Shown in pieces: positions 7,892-17,040 of a stretch of 64,000 nt of DNA. The position numbers and the translations under genes are program-made. The stretch comes from Pseudomonas putida (GTDB taxonomy: Bacteria > Pseudomonadota > Gammaproteobacteria > Pseudomonadales > Pseudomonadaceae). The stretch's first letter is position 1; the number at the start of each line of letters is the position of its first letter. The stretch covers positions 1,240,001-1,304,000 of the forward strand of contig NZ_JANHLD010000001.1 in assembly GCF_028682455.1 (NCBI RefSeq). Reading direction: 5' to 3'. The notes under the pieces were generated by a model, which searched no databases, had not been told where the DNA came from, and saw only the letters and a program-made list of their open reading frames with translations.

Positions 7892-9282
7892 GGCGTGCCT
7901 CCCGGGTTGCCCCGCTGCAACCGATCGAGGCGGTCGGGCACCGGGTCGCCTTCGTAGATGCCGCGCGAGCCGGCCGCGCGCGTCCCGTGGCGCTGGATGA
8001 TGGCCATGGGCGAGTTGTTCGCCAGTTCGCGCCGCAGTTCAAGTTCGGTCTTGAGGTTGCGGATCTCCTGATCGAGCGTGTCGCTCTCGTGGTTCACGGC
8101 CTCGACCGCCAACTGGTTGGCCGCCACGTTGGGTTCCTTCTTGCCGGTCAGCAGGGTCCGCTGGAGCAGCAATGCCTTCTCCAGCACGGACGACAACGCG
8201 ACCTCGGACGCGAGACGTCGCGCCAGCAGGTCTTGGTCTGGCTCGTCGCGCAGCGCCTCGATGACGCCGCGTGTAATGGGCAGCGAGGTGCTGCCGGCTG
8301 CATGCAGGTTCTCGAACGTCGTGTTGCGCGTCCCAGAGACCAGTTCCTGCAAGGCCTCCAGCTTGGTCTCGTACTCCTCCTGGATCAGCGGCGTCAGCCC
8401 GACGCCAGGCACGGTCTCGGTCTTGGTGCAGGAATCACACGTGCGCTGTACCTGTTCCCCGAGAACCCGCGTCGCCCATTCGGTCGCCTGCTGCGGCGAC
8501 GTCCAGGTCTGGCAGGACAGGCTCGCGCAACTGGCGGGCGCGATGGAGGACGTGTCAGTCACGCTGCGCCCGTTGACCAGGTTGTAGCCCGCCCGCGTCA
8601 CGTCACCGACCACCCGGATGGCCGACTGGCCCGCGCCGCCGGCATTGCTGCCGCCCACCCAGGGCACGCCGTCGTTGCCGCGGCGCGTCTCGGCCTGCTC
8701 GATCGCCGATACGGCATCCGTGCTCGACACCGCATCGCGCAGCGCCATGCCTTCCGCCATCTGGCTCCATCCGAGCTGGCCGCCCGCCGTCTCGGCCATC
8801 TTCTCGGCCATCGCGCGACACGTCAGCTTGGAGCGGTCGAAATCCAGCCTCGCCTGCAGCACACCATTGGTCAGCAGGTTGTACAGCCCCGGATCGGCAC
8901 GCTGGATGATCAGCGCCGGCAGCGATGCCACGGCACTGGTCGCGCTCTGGATCACGTTGCTCATGATCTGCTGGAACCCATTCGTGATCCCATTGAGCTG
9001 ATTGCGCAGCGTGGTCTGGATGCTCATGTCGCCGCAGATGAGGTTGCTGTTCCAACCCAGGCCGACCCCGATCGAACGCATGCCAGCGGCGCGGCCCATG
9101 GACACCGCACTGCCACCGCCGATCGAGTACATGACCTCATCGCCGATGACGGGGCCGCTGGTCTGGAAGCCGGCCTGCGCCCACGCGAGGCCACAGACCA
9201 GGGCGAGCGCGCCGGCTAGCGCCGTGGGGCGCAGCGGGCGGCGAACCTTGGCGGATGGGTTCATCAGTTCAGGACGCTTCAT
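7888..9282 (-). CDS. ICE conjugative protein, TIGR03755 (PFL_4711) family
   Basis: A secreted protein of the transfer apparatus, 464 residues from the ATG at 9282, which has GAGGG 7-8 nt upstream. An N-terminal signal sequence (ALAGALALVCGLAWAQA) is followed by a Gly/Ser-rich segment, then alpha-helical periplasmic sequence with spaced cysteines (ICGDMS, LTCRAM, ASCASLSC, CDSCTK), suggesting disulphides made by the DsbA-like protein upstream. Gene order with TIGR03756 and TIGR03757 matches the PFGI-1 set and the F-type TraU/TraW/TrbC/TraN neighbourhood. Biochemical role is not established. Confidence 0.82.
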   Translation of the reverse strand: MKRPELMNPSAKVRRPLRPTALAGALALVCGLAWAQAGFQTSGPVIGDEVMYSIGGGSAVSMGRAAGMRSIGVGLGWNSNLICGDMSIQTTLRNQLNGITNGFQQIMSNVIQSATSAVASLPALIIQRADPGLYNLLTNGVLQARLDFDRSKLTCRAMAEKMAETAGGQLGWSQMAEGMALRDAVSSTDAVSAIEQAETRRGNDGVPWVGGSNAGGAGQSAIRVVGDVTRAGYNLVNGRSVTDTSSIAPASCASLSCQTWTSPQQATEWATRVLGEQVQRTCDSCTKTETVPGVGLTPLIQEEYETKLEALQELVSGTRNTTFENLHAAGSTSLPITRGVIEALRDEPDQDLLARRLASEVALSSVLEKALLLQRTLLTGKKEPNVAANQLAVEAVNHESDTLDQEIRNLKTELELRRELANNSPMAIIQRHGTRAAGSRGIYEGDPVPDRLDRLQRGNPGGTP

Positions 9283-9292
9283 CGCCGTACCC

Positions 9293-10240
9293 TCAATAGA
9301 AATCGACGCTGCCGAGGAACACCTGGCCCCGGCGTTCGCAGCACGCATAGGGCCGCCACAACGCCCAGGCGTAGTCGCCTTGTTGGGCCTGTGTCAGGAA
9401 GCCGTTGCGCGGGAAGACCGTGCAGGACGAGGACAGGACGGGCGTGAGTTCCTGCCACTTGCCGGTCGAGGCATCGCCCTCCATCAGCGCGCCGGCCGGC
9501 CAGTAGCCATCGCGGGAGTTGGCGAGCAGCGGCTGATAGACGTGGATCTGCCCGCGGCGCGTGACCACATCGCCGGCCCGTTGGGCCACCACGGCACCGG
9601 CCTTGTGGTCGTCCGTCTGGTGCAGGAAGCCGCCGCGCGGATAGACGTTGCCCCAGAGGTTCAGGGTCGAGCGCGCGCCGACCTCGCGCATGCCCGGGAT
9701 CAATGCCTCCGGGTACACCATCTCCGGTACGTTGTAGCGCCAGGCCGGCGTGTCCAGCGTACTGAGCAGGTACGGCATGAAGGCCGTGCCTGCGCCCTCG
9801 CAGAAATAGCCCGAGGACGAGACGAACTGGTTGAACACCTCGACGCCGGGGTGGCCGATGACGTCCGCGTTCTTGAACTTCGCGAGATTGTTTTCGTGAT
9901 CTTCATTGGTGGTGCCGTCCCCGCCGGCCTGGGCCGAAGGGTTGGGCGTGCTCATGGCGCGCACTTCGACCCAGGGGTTCTCGCCGGTGTTCGAGTAGGA
10001 CGAAACCACCGCATCGGGGATGTAGTGCCTGACCTTGACGGACGTGCGCACCGTGCAGCCGGTCCAGGTGCAGTAGAGCCAGTAGCAGATACCCACCACC
10101 CGGTACTCCAGGCAATCGGGCGAAGCCACTGAACCCACGATGGTCGCCGTGTTCAGGGCGTAGCTGCCCGTGGCGCTGAGCAGCAGCACGGAGGTGACGG
10201 CAGCCCGCATGCGGCGCAGAAGGTCGAATGAGCGGATCAC
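9293..10240 (-). CDS. TraU-like ICE conjugative protein, TIGR03756 (PFL_4710) family
   Basis: Periplasmic protein of 315 residues: a signal peptide (VLLLSATGSYA) and a cysteine-rich N-terminal domain (PDCLEYRVVGICYWLYC, then WTGC) precede a C-terminal region with another cysteine pair (ACCERRGQ). This is the TraU fold of F-like and GI-type systems, needed for DNA transfer and for disulphide-bonded complexes with TrbC/TraW. Its start overlaps the upstream gene by 4 bp. Confidence 0.87.
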   Translation of the reverse strand: MIRSFDLLRRMRAAVTSVLLLSATGSYALNTATIVGSVASPDCLEYRVVGICYWLYCTWTGCTVRTSVKVRHYIPDAVVSSYSNTGENPWVEVRAMSTPNPSAQAGGDGTTNEDHENNLAKFKNADVIGHPGVEVFNQFVSSSGYFCEGAGTAFMPYLLSTLDTPAWRYNVPEMVYPEALIPGMREVGARSTLNLWGNVYPRGGFLHQTDDHKAGAVVAQRAGDVVTRRGQIHVYQPLLANSRDGYWPAGALMEGDASTGKWQELTPVLSSSCTVFPRNGFLTQAQQGDYAWALWRPYACCERRGQVFLGSVDFY

Positions 10241-10683
10241 GGTTCGGCCCTCCGGTGCTGTTCGATGCGCGCGATGGCGCGGGCCACGTCAGGCTCGCCA
10301 TAGACCACGTAGCGCTGATCCACCACGACAGCCGGAATGGTGGTGATGCCCAGGCTCCATGCGTCGGCAACGCCCTGGTATGCGGTGGCGATGCGACGCT
10401 GGAGGTCAGCGCCCCCCTGGCTCAGCCGGCGCTTCACGATGGCTGTTGCCTGTCCGGGATCGGCGGGCAGCGCCGCAGAAAGCTCCGCTTCGATCCGGGG
10501 CGCTTCATCCAGCTCGATCAGCTGCTCGCCACCCATGGTCCTGACCGGGTGACGGCTGTCGGTGATGACCACCACATCGGCGGCGAAGCTGGCCGGGCTG
10601 AACACGGCCAGGGAAGCCGGCAGCGCAACGGCCAGGCCAAGGGTTCGCCAGCCCGATGCGAACCTGGATGAAGATGCTGGCAT
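10237..10683 (-). CDS. TrbC-like periplasmic protein, TIGR03757 (PFL_4709) family
   Basis: A 148-residue exported protein: signal sequence ending near FSPASFA, then a thioredoxin-like domain (VVVITD... GITTIPAVVVDQRYVVYGEP) lacking the CxxC pair. The domain corresponds to the TrbC-type partner of TraU/TraW. The ATG at 10683 with a GGGGG box upstream is chosen over a TTG at 10698. The 160 bp upstream contain the radC terminator and must hold the promoter for the TIGR03757-to-TraG operon, unless there is read-through. Confidence 0.8.
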   Translation of the reverse strand: MPASSSRFASGWRTLGLAVALPASLAVFSPASFAADVVVITDSRHPVRTMGGEQLIELDEAPRIEAELSAALPADPGQATAIVKRRLSQGGADLQRRIATAYQGVADAWSLGITTIPAVVVDQRYVVYGEPDVARAIARIEQHRRAEP

Positions 10684-10796
10684 GTCGAGCGCCCCCAAGA
10701 GTTGTCAAGGGCCATAGTCAAACGCCGAACGCCATGCGGCCCCAACAAACAATGCGCATCGCGGACTGCCCGCATACCTGCTTGTCTTGCGCCAAT

Positions 10797-10823
10797 GAAA
10801 AGCGGAGGCCGAAGCCTCCGCGT
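10797..10823 (-). terminator. Rho-independent terminator after radC-like gene
   Basis: An 8-bp perfect stem (GCGGAGGC at 10802-10809 with its complement at 10814-10821, CGAA/TTCG loop) is followed on the minus strand by TTTT. It lies 24 bp past the radC-like stop. Confidence 0.75.
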
Positions 10824-10846
10824 GGATCAAGGAGCCGGTGCCATTG

Positions 10847-11341
10847 CTACAGCAGGCCGGATTCCGCAAAGGAGAACGGGGCACCCTGGCCGACGATGAT
10901 GTGGTCCAGTACCCGCACATCGATGAGCGCCAGCGCGGCTTGCAGTTGCTGGGTCAGCATGCGATCCGCGCTGGACGGCTCGGAGACGCCCGAAGGATGC
11001 TGGTGGGCGAAGACCACCGCGGCGGCATTCAACTCCAGCACACGCTGCACGACGACACGCGGATAGACCGAAGTCGCGTTGATCGTGCCCCTGAACAGCG
11101 GCTCGTAGGCCAGCACCTGGTGCAGGCTGTCCAGGAACACAGCGGCGAATATCTCATTGGGCTCAGCGACCAGTTTCAGACGCAGGTAGTCCCGTACAGC
11201 GGCCGGTTGGCTGAGGCACGGTCCAGCTTTGAAGACCCGTCTCTCCAGCAGCACGATGGCTTGCTGGATGATCCAGTCCTCGTGTTGGGCAGCGATGGCG
11301 GAAAGCGACTCCAGGCAGGAGTCATTGACGGCGAAAGACAT
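10847..11341 (-). CDS. radC: RadC-like JAB/MPN-domain protein
   Basis: A 164-residue member of the RadC family, metal-dependent JAB/MPN-fold proteins common on mobile elements; a DNA-repair role is often quoted but not proven. The metal motif is complete: His113-x-His115-Pro-Ser-Gly followed by Asp126, with Glu63 upstream. The N-terminal helix-hairpin-helix of chromosomal RadC is missing, as usual for the ICE form. The ATG at 11341 has GGAGG 6 nt upstream. A long structured leader (11342-11552) precedes it and a terminator follows, so it can be controlled separately from the flanking tra genes. Confidence 0.9.
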   Translation of the reverse strand: MSFAVNDSCLESLSAIAAQHEDWIIQQAIVLLERRVFKAGPCLSQPAAVRDYLRLKLVAEPNEIFAAVFLDSLHQVLAYEPLFRGTINATSVYPRVVVQRVLELNAAAVVFAHQHPSGVSEPSSADRMLTQQLQAALALIDVRVLDHIIVGQGAPFSFAESGLL

Positions 11342-11415
11342 GGCGAACCTCCAGACGGTGAGATCGGAGGGCACTCGCCCTGGGAGGGCAAGCCCTCCTG
11401 GGGAACGAACAAGGT

Positions 11416-11552
11416 GCATCCATCACCGCGGCAGCGGTGATCGTTCGCGGCCAGGATGCGAGGCGAACGGGGTTGTGGTCAGCGCAGCGGACTGCGCCGT
11501 AGCCTTGAAGACCGGGGCTACCTGGGCATGTCGCCGACGACGTCGGCAGGCA
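11416..11552 (-). promoter_or_regulatory. structured leader copy 1 of 5 (radC RNA motif candidate)
   Basis: Minus-strand order is stem A (GCCGAC/GTCGGC, 11533-11547), stem B (GTAGCC/GGCTAC, 11499-11521), stem C (GCGCAG/CTGCGC, 11482-11497) and stem D (GCATCC/GGATGC at 11416-11459 with an inner 8-bp stem). Four other leaders in the window share this order with different but complementary bases. Stem A and part of B overlap the last codons of the DsbA-like gene. A further hairpin (GGAGGGC, 11383-11398) stands between stem D and the radC ribosome binding site. Confidence 0.8.
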
Positions 11553-12282
11553 TTTCCGATGTGGGTGTGGCGGCGGGATCGCCGGCCGCGAGCATGTCCA
11601 TGGCCGACAGCAAGGCATCGCCCTCGATCGGGCCCTGCAGCAGGATCGCCTTGCCGGTTTCGCGATCGTGCAGCCGCAGCGACGGCGTGGCGGTCACGCC
11701 GCTGTTCGTGGCTTCCGCAGTTTGGGTACGAATCGCCGCGTCGGGCCGCTCGCTCGCAATGCACTGTTCGATGGCTGGCGTCAGGGCGGGGTGGCGCAGG
11801 TCTTCGGGCAAGCCCTGGCCGTCGCTGTGTGTGTGGACATAGACCCACTCGACAGCCTGCCAGAAGGCGGGATGGCCGCCGGCTTCGCCCGCGCATTCCA
11901 CCAAGCGCGCTTCGGCGGACGCGGCCGGCTCATGCGCGGCCAACGGCAGGTGGTGCCATTGCAAGGCCACGTCCGCATTGCCGGCTACCCAACGCTTGAG
12001 GACAGGGAAATAGGACCGGCAGAACGGGCATTCGAGGTCCGCGTAGAGCGTCAGCGTGAAACGACCTGCCGGGTTGCCCATCTGCCAAGGAGGCCCGGCC
12101 ACCTGCGTCTCGCTGACAGGCGCCGAGGTTTGGGGCGTGGACTCGCCTGGCGAACGGGACACGAGCCAGATCAGCAGCAGCGCAACCAGCACTGCGCCTA
12201 ACGCCCATGGCCAGCGGGCCCGCCAGCGCCGACGGCGGAACGCCTGGACCTGCATCGGAATGGATGAGCGTTTCTGTTCCAT
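11518..12282 (-). CDS. DsbA-family thiol oxidoreductase of the transfer system
   Basis: Membrane-anchored periplasmic thioredoxin, 254 residues: a basic N-terminus, one membrane helix at about 25-42, then a DsbA domain with the active site Cys85-Pro-Phe-Cys88 and a cis-Pro loop (GVTATPSLRL). It probably forms disulphides in the Cys-rich TraU-like and TIGR03755 proteins encoded just downstream. Its last eleven codons (MPADVVGDMPR) are written by stem A of the radC leader, so the coding end and an RNA element share the same bases. It lies 24 bp after the TraC gene. Confidence 0.88.
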   Translation of the reverse strand: MEQKRSSIPMQVQAFRRRRWRARWPWALGAVLVALLLIWLVSRSPGESTPQTSAPVSETQVAGPPWQMGNPAGRFTLTLYADLECPFCRSYFPVLKRWVAGNADVALQWHHLPLAAHEPAASAEARLVECAGEAGGHPAFWQAVEWVYVHTHSDGQGLPEDLRHPALTPAIEQCIASERPDAAIRTQTAEATNSGVTATPSLRLHDRETGKAILLQGPIEGDALLSAMDMLAAGDPAATPTSEMPADVVGDMPR

Positions 12283-12306
12283 GGCGTTCTCCGGTGCACG
12301 GCAGAT

Positions 12307-15189
12307 TCAGGGCAGGGCCAGGGCCGGCGACTCGATGCCGCGTGCCCGGTCGATCTTCTCGGCCACCTTGAAGGCGGCATCCAACTCGCTGACGCCGTGC
12401 TGCTGCATGAGCTGGTAGCGCTCGGCCTTCTCTTCGGGTTCGGTCTGCGCGAGCGCGAGATACAGGCTCGGCGGCACGGCGCGGAAGAGCACCTCCATGC
12501 TCTTGGAGAGGATGACGCCCTCGGTGAACTTGCCCGCTTCCTTGCGTGCCGAAAGCATCAGCGCCTTCTGCGCCGGCGAGAGTTCGCGGAATCGTGCGAT
12601 CTTCTCCACCTCGTCCGGCGGCATCGACAGGCAGATCCACCACTCGATCATGTTGAGCATGGGCTCTGCGGCGCGCGGCAGATCGTCGATGTTTTGCGTC
12701 GCCAGCCAGAACCAGGCGCCCAACTTGCGCCACATTTTTGTAATTTTCACGACATACGGCGCGAGCAGCGGGTTCTTCGTGATGATGTGGCCTTCGTCGG
12801 TCACGTTGATGATCGGGCGGCCGAGATACTGGTCACGCTCCGCGATGTTGTTCACCGTGCTGATGAGGCTGATGTACGCGATCGAGAGCTGCGCGTTGTA
12901 GCCCTCACGGGCATAGGTCGCGAGATCCACCAGCGTGATGTCGGCCTCGGGCCACGGCGTGCCGTCGCGGTCGAACATCTCGCCGTCCGTGCCTTGGCAG
13001 AACATGTCCATCGCGTCCGCCATCTCCAGCAGCCGCACGCGCCGCATCTCGGGCAACGTCGGGTCCTGGCCGCGGGTGCGCAGCGCATTGCGCACGTCGC
13101 GCGTGAGCACCGTGCGCTTCTCGGCCACGCAGTGCTCGGCGGCGTCGAGGATGCACTGGCGGATCAGCGAGCGGTCGGCGCGCGTCATCCTGGCTTCCTC
13201 CTTGTCCTCGCCGCCAGTGATCATCAGCCGCGCCGTGATCTCCAGTTCGCCCAGCACGTCGCGCTGTTCGTCCGCCTCCATGGCTGAGGCATCGGGTGGC
13301 AGGTCTTCGTCCAGCGCATCGGCATCGAGCGTTTGCACATCGCTGGGCGTTTCGATCAGCCGGCGCGCGTCGGCGAACGGCGCTAGGCTGATGCCCGATC
13401 CGGGGGCCAGCTTGACCCGATTCACGGTCAGGCCCAGGCGCCTGGCGAAGTCGCTGAACAAGCCGAAGCTATTGCCGGCTTCCACGATGAAGAGGCGCGG
13501 CCGATAAATGGCCGTGACCTGGTTCAGCAGATTGTTGAGCGTGGCCGATTTGCCGGAACCCGTCGGGCCGAACAGGAACAGGTGGGCGTTCATCTGCCGG
13601 TCCAGGCGATTGAGCGGATCGAAGGTGATCGGCCCGCCGCCGCGGTTGAACATCGTGATGCCTGGATGCCCCGTACCCTGGGCACGGCCCCACACCGGCG
13701 ACAGGTTTGCCGCGTGCTGGGCGAACATCAGTTGCGTGTACCACCGGCGCCGATCCTTGCCGGGGTTGTAGCAGCACGGCAGCCAGCGCAGGTAGCTGTT
13801 GAGCGGCGCCACCTCATCATCCTCTCGCACCGGCTGCAAACCAGCGTTGAGCATCACGTTCGCCAGGTCCAGGCCGCGCCGATCCAGTTCCGCCTCGTCG
13901 CGCCCGCGCAGGTAGAACGCCAGCGTGCCCCGGTAGAGCTTGTGCGCGCTGCCGATCAGCGAGCGGGCTTCATGCACGTCCTTGAGCGTCTGCTCCGACG
14001 CCAGCGTCTCGCCCACGGCCTTCTTCGCCAGGTGGTTCAGATCCGATTCCAGGACATCCTGGGGCGTGGCAACCATCGTGAGACAAAGCAAGGTGTCTTC
14101 CGGCATCTGGTCGAACAGCGTGTTGATCGCATCGCCCTTGCGGGTCTCGCCGGTTAGATGTCCCGTGCCGGGCGGCATGCGCAGCCGGTCGGTGATCAGC
14201 ACACGGTGCGGCATGCCGTCGAAGTGCCAGGTGCCGTGCTCCGCGTCCGAACGTGGCTGGCTGAAGAAAAGCCGCTGGCTGAAATCCCGTCCGCTCGCCA
14301 GCTCGATCTCACCGTCTTCTGTCTCGTCGGGGTAGCGTGCCAGCGCATAGAAGCGTTCGCGATCCTCGACCCCAGGGCCGAGCAGCGTGGGACGCGGGTT
14401 AAACCACCGCAGTAGCCAGTCATGGACGTCGGCCGCGACCATGCGCCGGGCCTGGATGCCGGCGTTCGCCAGCCCGCCACACAGGCGATCACAGACGATG
14501 TTCAGCATCTGCTCGGGCGTCTGGCCGCGGCGGCTCGCCTGCCCGGTGGCCCGGCGATAGACGACCATGCGCACGCGCCGCGTCTGGCCGCGCCAACGCA
14601 GCCGCGTGACCACCGTGTCCTCGAACAGCCCGCCCGGCTTCGCTACCGCGCGCAGGTGGTGTCCGAAGAAGCGAAGGTAGAACTCGGTGAAAGCCGTATT
14701 GCGGGCGCGCGGCTGCACGTAGTCGCGCAGGGTCTGCATGTACTGGTCGAAGCTGGGTTCGTCCTGGGCGTAGAGCTGGAGTACCCAGGGGTTCTCGTCC
14801 AGTTCATCGAACGAGTCCTGGAGCGCGTTCTCCAAGGCGTCGCGGGCATGCGCGAGCCAGCCGGGTTCCCGGCCCTCGGTGCCCAGCGGCACCAGCTCGT
14901 AGAATGCCGCGACCGATTGCCCGTCTTCCAGCAGCATGGACTTCGAATCGGGCAGGAACTCCACCCAGGGCAGGAATTCCGCGAACGACGGCGCGACGTC
15001 GTACAGCGCCTGCTCGTCGGCCACGGTCGCCGGCCTGCGGCCATGGACCGCCGTGCCGGGTTCTGGGATGCCGGCCTGGCGCAAGGCCTCGACGTGGCGT
15101 TGCCAGCCCTCCGGCCGCTCGTCATCGCCTGCGCCGGATGCGGCCAGCTTCGGCGCGGCCGACTTGTGCCAGGGGAGTTTCCAGCGCAT
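12307..15189 (-). CDS. traC: TraC/VirB4-type conjugative ATPase, TIGR03744 (PFL_4706) family
   Basis: Cytoplasmic ATPase that powers pilus assembly and substrate transfer. At 960 residues it has the full VirB4/TraC length. Walker A is GPTGSGKSATLNNLL near residue 540 and a Walker-B-like ADITLVDLATYAR lies near 740. An acidic insert (LDADALDEDLPPDASA) lies between. The start codon overlaps the stop of the lipoprotein gene, so translation is coupled. This is one of the most conserved markers of GI-type T4SS. Confidence 0.95.
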   Translation of the reverse strand: MRWKLPWHKSAAPKLAASGAGDDERPEGWQRHVEALRQAGIPEPGTAVHGRRPATVADEQALYDVAPSFAEFLPWVEFLPDSKSMLLEDGQSVAAFYELVPLGTEGREPGWLAHARDALENALQDSFDELDENPWVLQLYAQDEPSFDQYMQTLRDYVQPRARNTAFTEFYLRFFGHHLRAVAKPGGLFEDTVVTRLRWRGQTRRVRMVVYRRATGQASRRGQTPEQMLNIVCDRLCGGLANAGIQARRMVAADVHDWLLRWFNPRPTLLGPGVEDRERFYALARYPDETEDGEIELASGRDFSQRLFFSQPRSDAEHGTWHFDGMPHRVLITDRLRMPPGTGHLTGETRKGDAINTLFDQMPEDTLLCLTMVATPQDVLESDLNHLAKKAVGETLASEQTLKDVHEARSLIGSAHKLYRGTLAFYLRGRDEAELDRRGLDLANVMLNAGLQPVREDDEVAPLNSYLRWLPCCYNPGKDRRRWYTQLMFAQHAANLSPVWGRAQGTGHPGITMFNRGGGPITFDPLNRLDRQMNAHLFLFGPTGSGKSATLNNLLNQVTAIYRPRLFIVEAGNSFGLFSDFARRLGLTVNRVKLAPGSGISLAPFADARRLIETPSDVQTLDADALDEDLPPDASAMEADEQRDVLGELEITARLMITGGEDKEEARMTRADRSLIRQCILDAAEHCVAEKRTVLTRDVRNALRTRGQDPTLPEMRRVRLLEMADAMDMFCQGTDGEMFDRDGTPWPEADITLVDLATYAREGYNAQLSIAYISLISTVNNIAERDQYLGRPIINVTDEGHIITKNPLLAPYVVKITKMWRKLGAWFWLATQNIDDLPRAAEPMLNMIEWWICLSMPPDEVEKIARFRELSPAQKALMLSARKEAGKFTEGVILSKSMEVLFRAVPPSLYLALAQTEPEEKAERYQLMQQHGVSELDAAFKVAEKIDRARGIESPALALP

Positions 15190-15629
15190 CAGTAGTCCTC
15201 CACGCGCTCGCCCGGCATGGCGTACTGCACGCGCTGGTACAAGGGAAAAACCGTCGTATAGCCCGGCACGGGCACCGGGTCCGTGCCTGCCAGGTGCGGG
15301 TACACGTACATCACCAGGTCGGGATTCGGCAGGCGCTGGAACTGGCGATAGACCTCGTTGCGCGCTGTGCGCGTGTAGCGCATCTGCTCGGCGGGCGCGG
15401 CCTGTACATCCATCTCGGTCAGCGGCCGGCGCAGGCTCTGGCGCGCGTCGAGCAATTGCCTGCGTGCCACCTGGCCGGCGCCACCGCCGCCGTCACCGGC
15501 GTTCTGCTGCCAGATGTCCATCATCGTGCTGTCGCCGTGGGGCAGCAGCTTTTCCTTGCTGGTGGCGCAGCCGCCGAGCACCGCGACGGCAAGGGCCAGC
15601 GCCAGGCCCTTATTCAAGTTCGAGAGCAT
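15189..15629 (-). CDS. conjugative transfer lipoprotein, TIGR03751 family (TraV-like)
   Basis: Outer-membrane lipoprotein of 146 residues. The ATG at 15629 follows AGGAGA; the N-terminus MLSNLNKGLALALAVAV ends in the lipobox LGGC. By position and type it corresponds to TraV/VirB7, which helps anchor the core complex in the outer membrane. The first bases overlap the end of the TraB-like gene by 20 bp. Confidence 0.85.
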   Translation of the reverse strand: MLSNLNKGLALALAVAVLGGCATSKEKLLPHGDSTMMDIWQQNAGDGGGGAGQVARRQLLDARQSLRRPLTEMDVQAAPAEQMRYTRTARNEVYRQFQRLPNPDLVMYVYPHLAGTDPVPVPGYTTVFPLYQRVQYAMPGERVEDY

Positions 15630-17040
15630 GGCTTTCTCCTGCACGGTGATCGACCTTGCGACCTTCGGGATCGAAATCGATGGCGAGCGGCTTTTCGAGG
15701 TGGACGGCGACCTTTGCGCCGGGTTGGACATAGACGGCGGCGAAGGCCTGGCCGTACAACTTGTTCACCCAATCGGCCATGTCCCGAACGCCGCCGGCCA
15801 GGATGCGGCCCACGGCTTCGTTGCCCGAGATGCCGACGCTTCCGATGGAGCCATCGGCGCCCACGTAGGACATCTGACCGCTGTCGCTGTCGATGAGCGA
15901 GGCGACGCCGGCACCCGCCGCGGTGATCAGCGCCTGTGAGCCGAGGTACTGATGGGCGTTGCTGCGCCGCTCTCCGCTGACGCAAGGAATGCCATACGGG
16001 TCGCTGATCCAGCCCAGGCCCCCACTTTGAGAGTTCTGCTGCTGGTTGTTCTGCTGGTTGCCGTCGCGGTCTTCGGGAATCGTCCGAATGGTCCCGTCAT
16101 GGAACACAAAGGTGATGCTGCGCACCTGGCCGCGCACGCAAGAGAGCGTCCAGTCGCCCGAGGCCGTGCCGGAAAACACGGCGCCCGCCACGTCGGGAAT
16201 GTCGATACCGTTTGCCGTGAGATTGTCGGGACCGACCAGGACTTTGAACGGATACGGATCGTTGACCGTACCGTCGATCGGCACGCGGCCGATCAGCGCC
16301 GTCATTGCCACCGATCCCATCAGCGTCGAGTTGGTCGGCACCGTATAGACCGGCTTGGCGCTCTTGACGCCTGCGGCGCGGGCGCCCGCGTTCGCCACGG
16401 TTTGTGCCGTGGTTTCCAGCGTGCTCTGCGCGGGGCCGAAGCTCGTCGGAAAGCTCATGCCGCCACCCGTGCCGCGACTGCCGTTACGCCCATCAGCGGG
16501 CTTCGCGTCGTCCGGCTCGACCCAGCGCACGCCGCCTTCCATGCCTGCCTCGTCGCCGTTACGCAGCCCCAGGCCCACGGGTAGATCGGCGTGGCCGCCG
16601 CCGCGCCCGCCGATGCCTTCCAGGCGCCGCTGCAGGTCGGCGAGCAGTCCCTCGGTCTGCTGGCGTTCGCTGGCTGCCTGCTGCTGGTCGCGGCGCAGGT
16701 TGGAGCGCTCGGTCTCCAGCGCCGAATTGATGCGCTGGTCGATCGAGTTCTCGCGTTGGCGCAGGCGCTGGTTCTCTTCGCGCTGGGACTTGTTGTCGGA
16801 CAGCGCCGTCTGCAGTTCGGTGCGCAACTGCTTCACTTGCGCCACGAGCGTCGCCACGGTATCGCGGGGGGTATCGCCCTCGATGCCCAGCGCCTTCATC
16901 TCCTCCGGCGTGAGCTTGGCGCCGGCATCCGCAGCGGGCGGCGCCGACGAGCCTCCACCCGAAAACAGCCGGATGGCGACGAACAGCACCAGCAGGGCCA
17001 CGGGGATCATTAACCACTTCAGGAGTCCGTTACTGCGCAT
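15610..17040 (-). CDS. traB: TraB/VirB10-like protein, TIGR03752 (PFL_4705) family
   Basis: Core-complex protein spanning from inner membrane to outer membrane. In 476 residues: a membrane helix at 8-26, a coiled coil at about 60-140 (QVKQLRTELQ... ERQQTEGLL), a Gly/Pro linker, then a C-terminal beta domain (VPTNSTLMGSVAMTAL onward) of the VirB10/TraB class. Neighbours encode the TraK-like and TraV-like partners, the same set as in F-type systems. Confidence 0.9.
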   Translation of the reverse strand: MRSNGLLKWLMIPVALLVLFVAIRLFSGGGSSAPPAADAGAKLTPEEMKALGIEGDTPRDTVATLVAQVKQLRTELQTALSDNKSQREENQRLRQRENSIDQRINSALETERSNLRRDQQQAASERQQTEGLLADLQRRLEGIGGRGGGHADLPVGLGLRNGDEAGMEGGVRWVEPDDAKPADGRNGSRGTGGGMSFPTSFGPAQSTLETTAQTVANAGARAAGVKSAKPVYTVPTNSTLMGSVAMTALIGRVPIDGTVNDPYPFKVLVGPDNLTANGIDIPDVAGAVFSGTASGDWTLSCVRGQVRSITFVFHDGTIRTIPEDRDGNQQNNQQQNSQSGGLGWISDPYGIPCVSGERRSNAHQYLGSQALITAAGAGVASLIDSDSGQMSYVGADGSIGSVGISGNEAVGRILAGGVRDMADWVNKLYGQAFAAVYVQPGAKVAVHLEKPLAIDFDPEGRKVDHRAGESHALELE

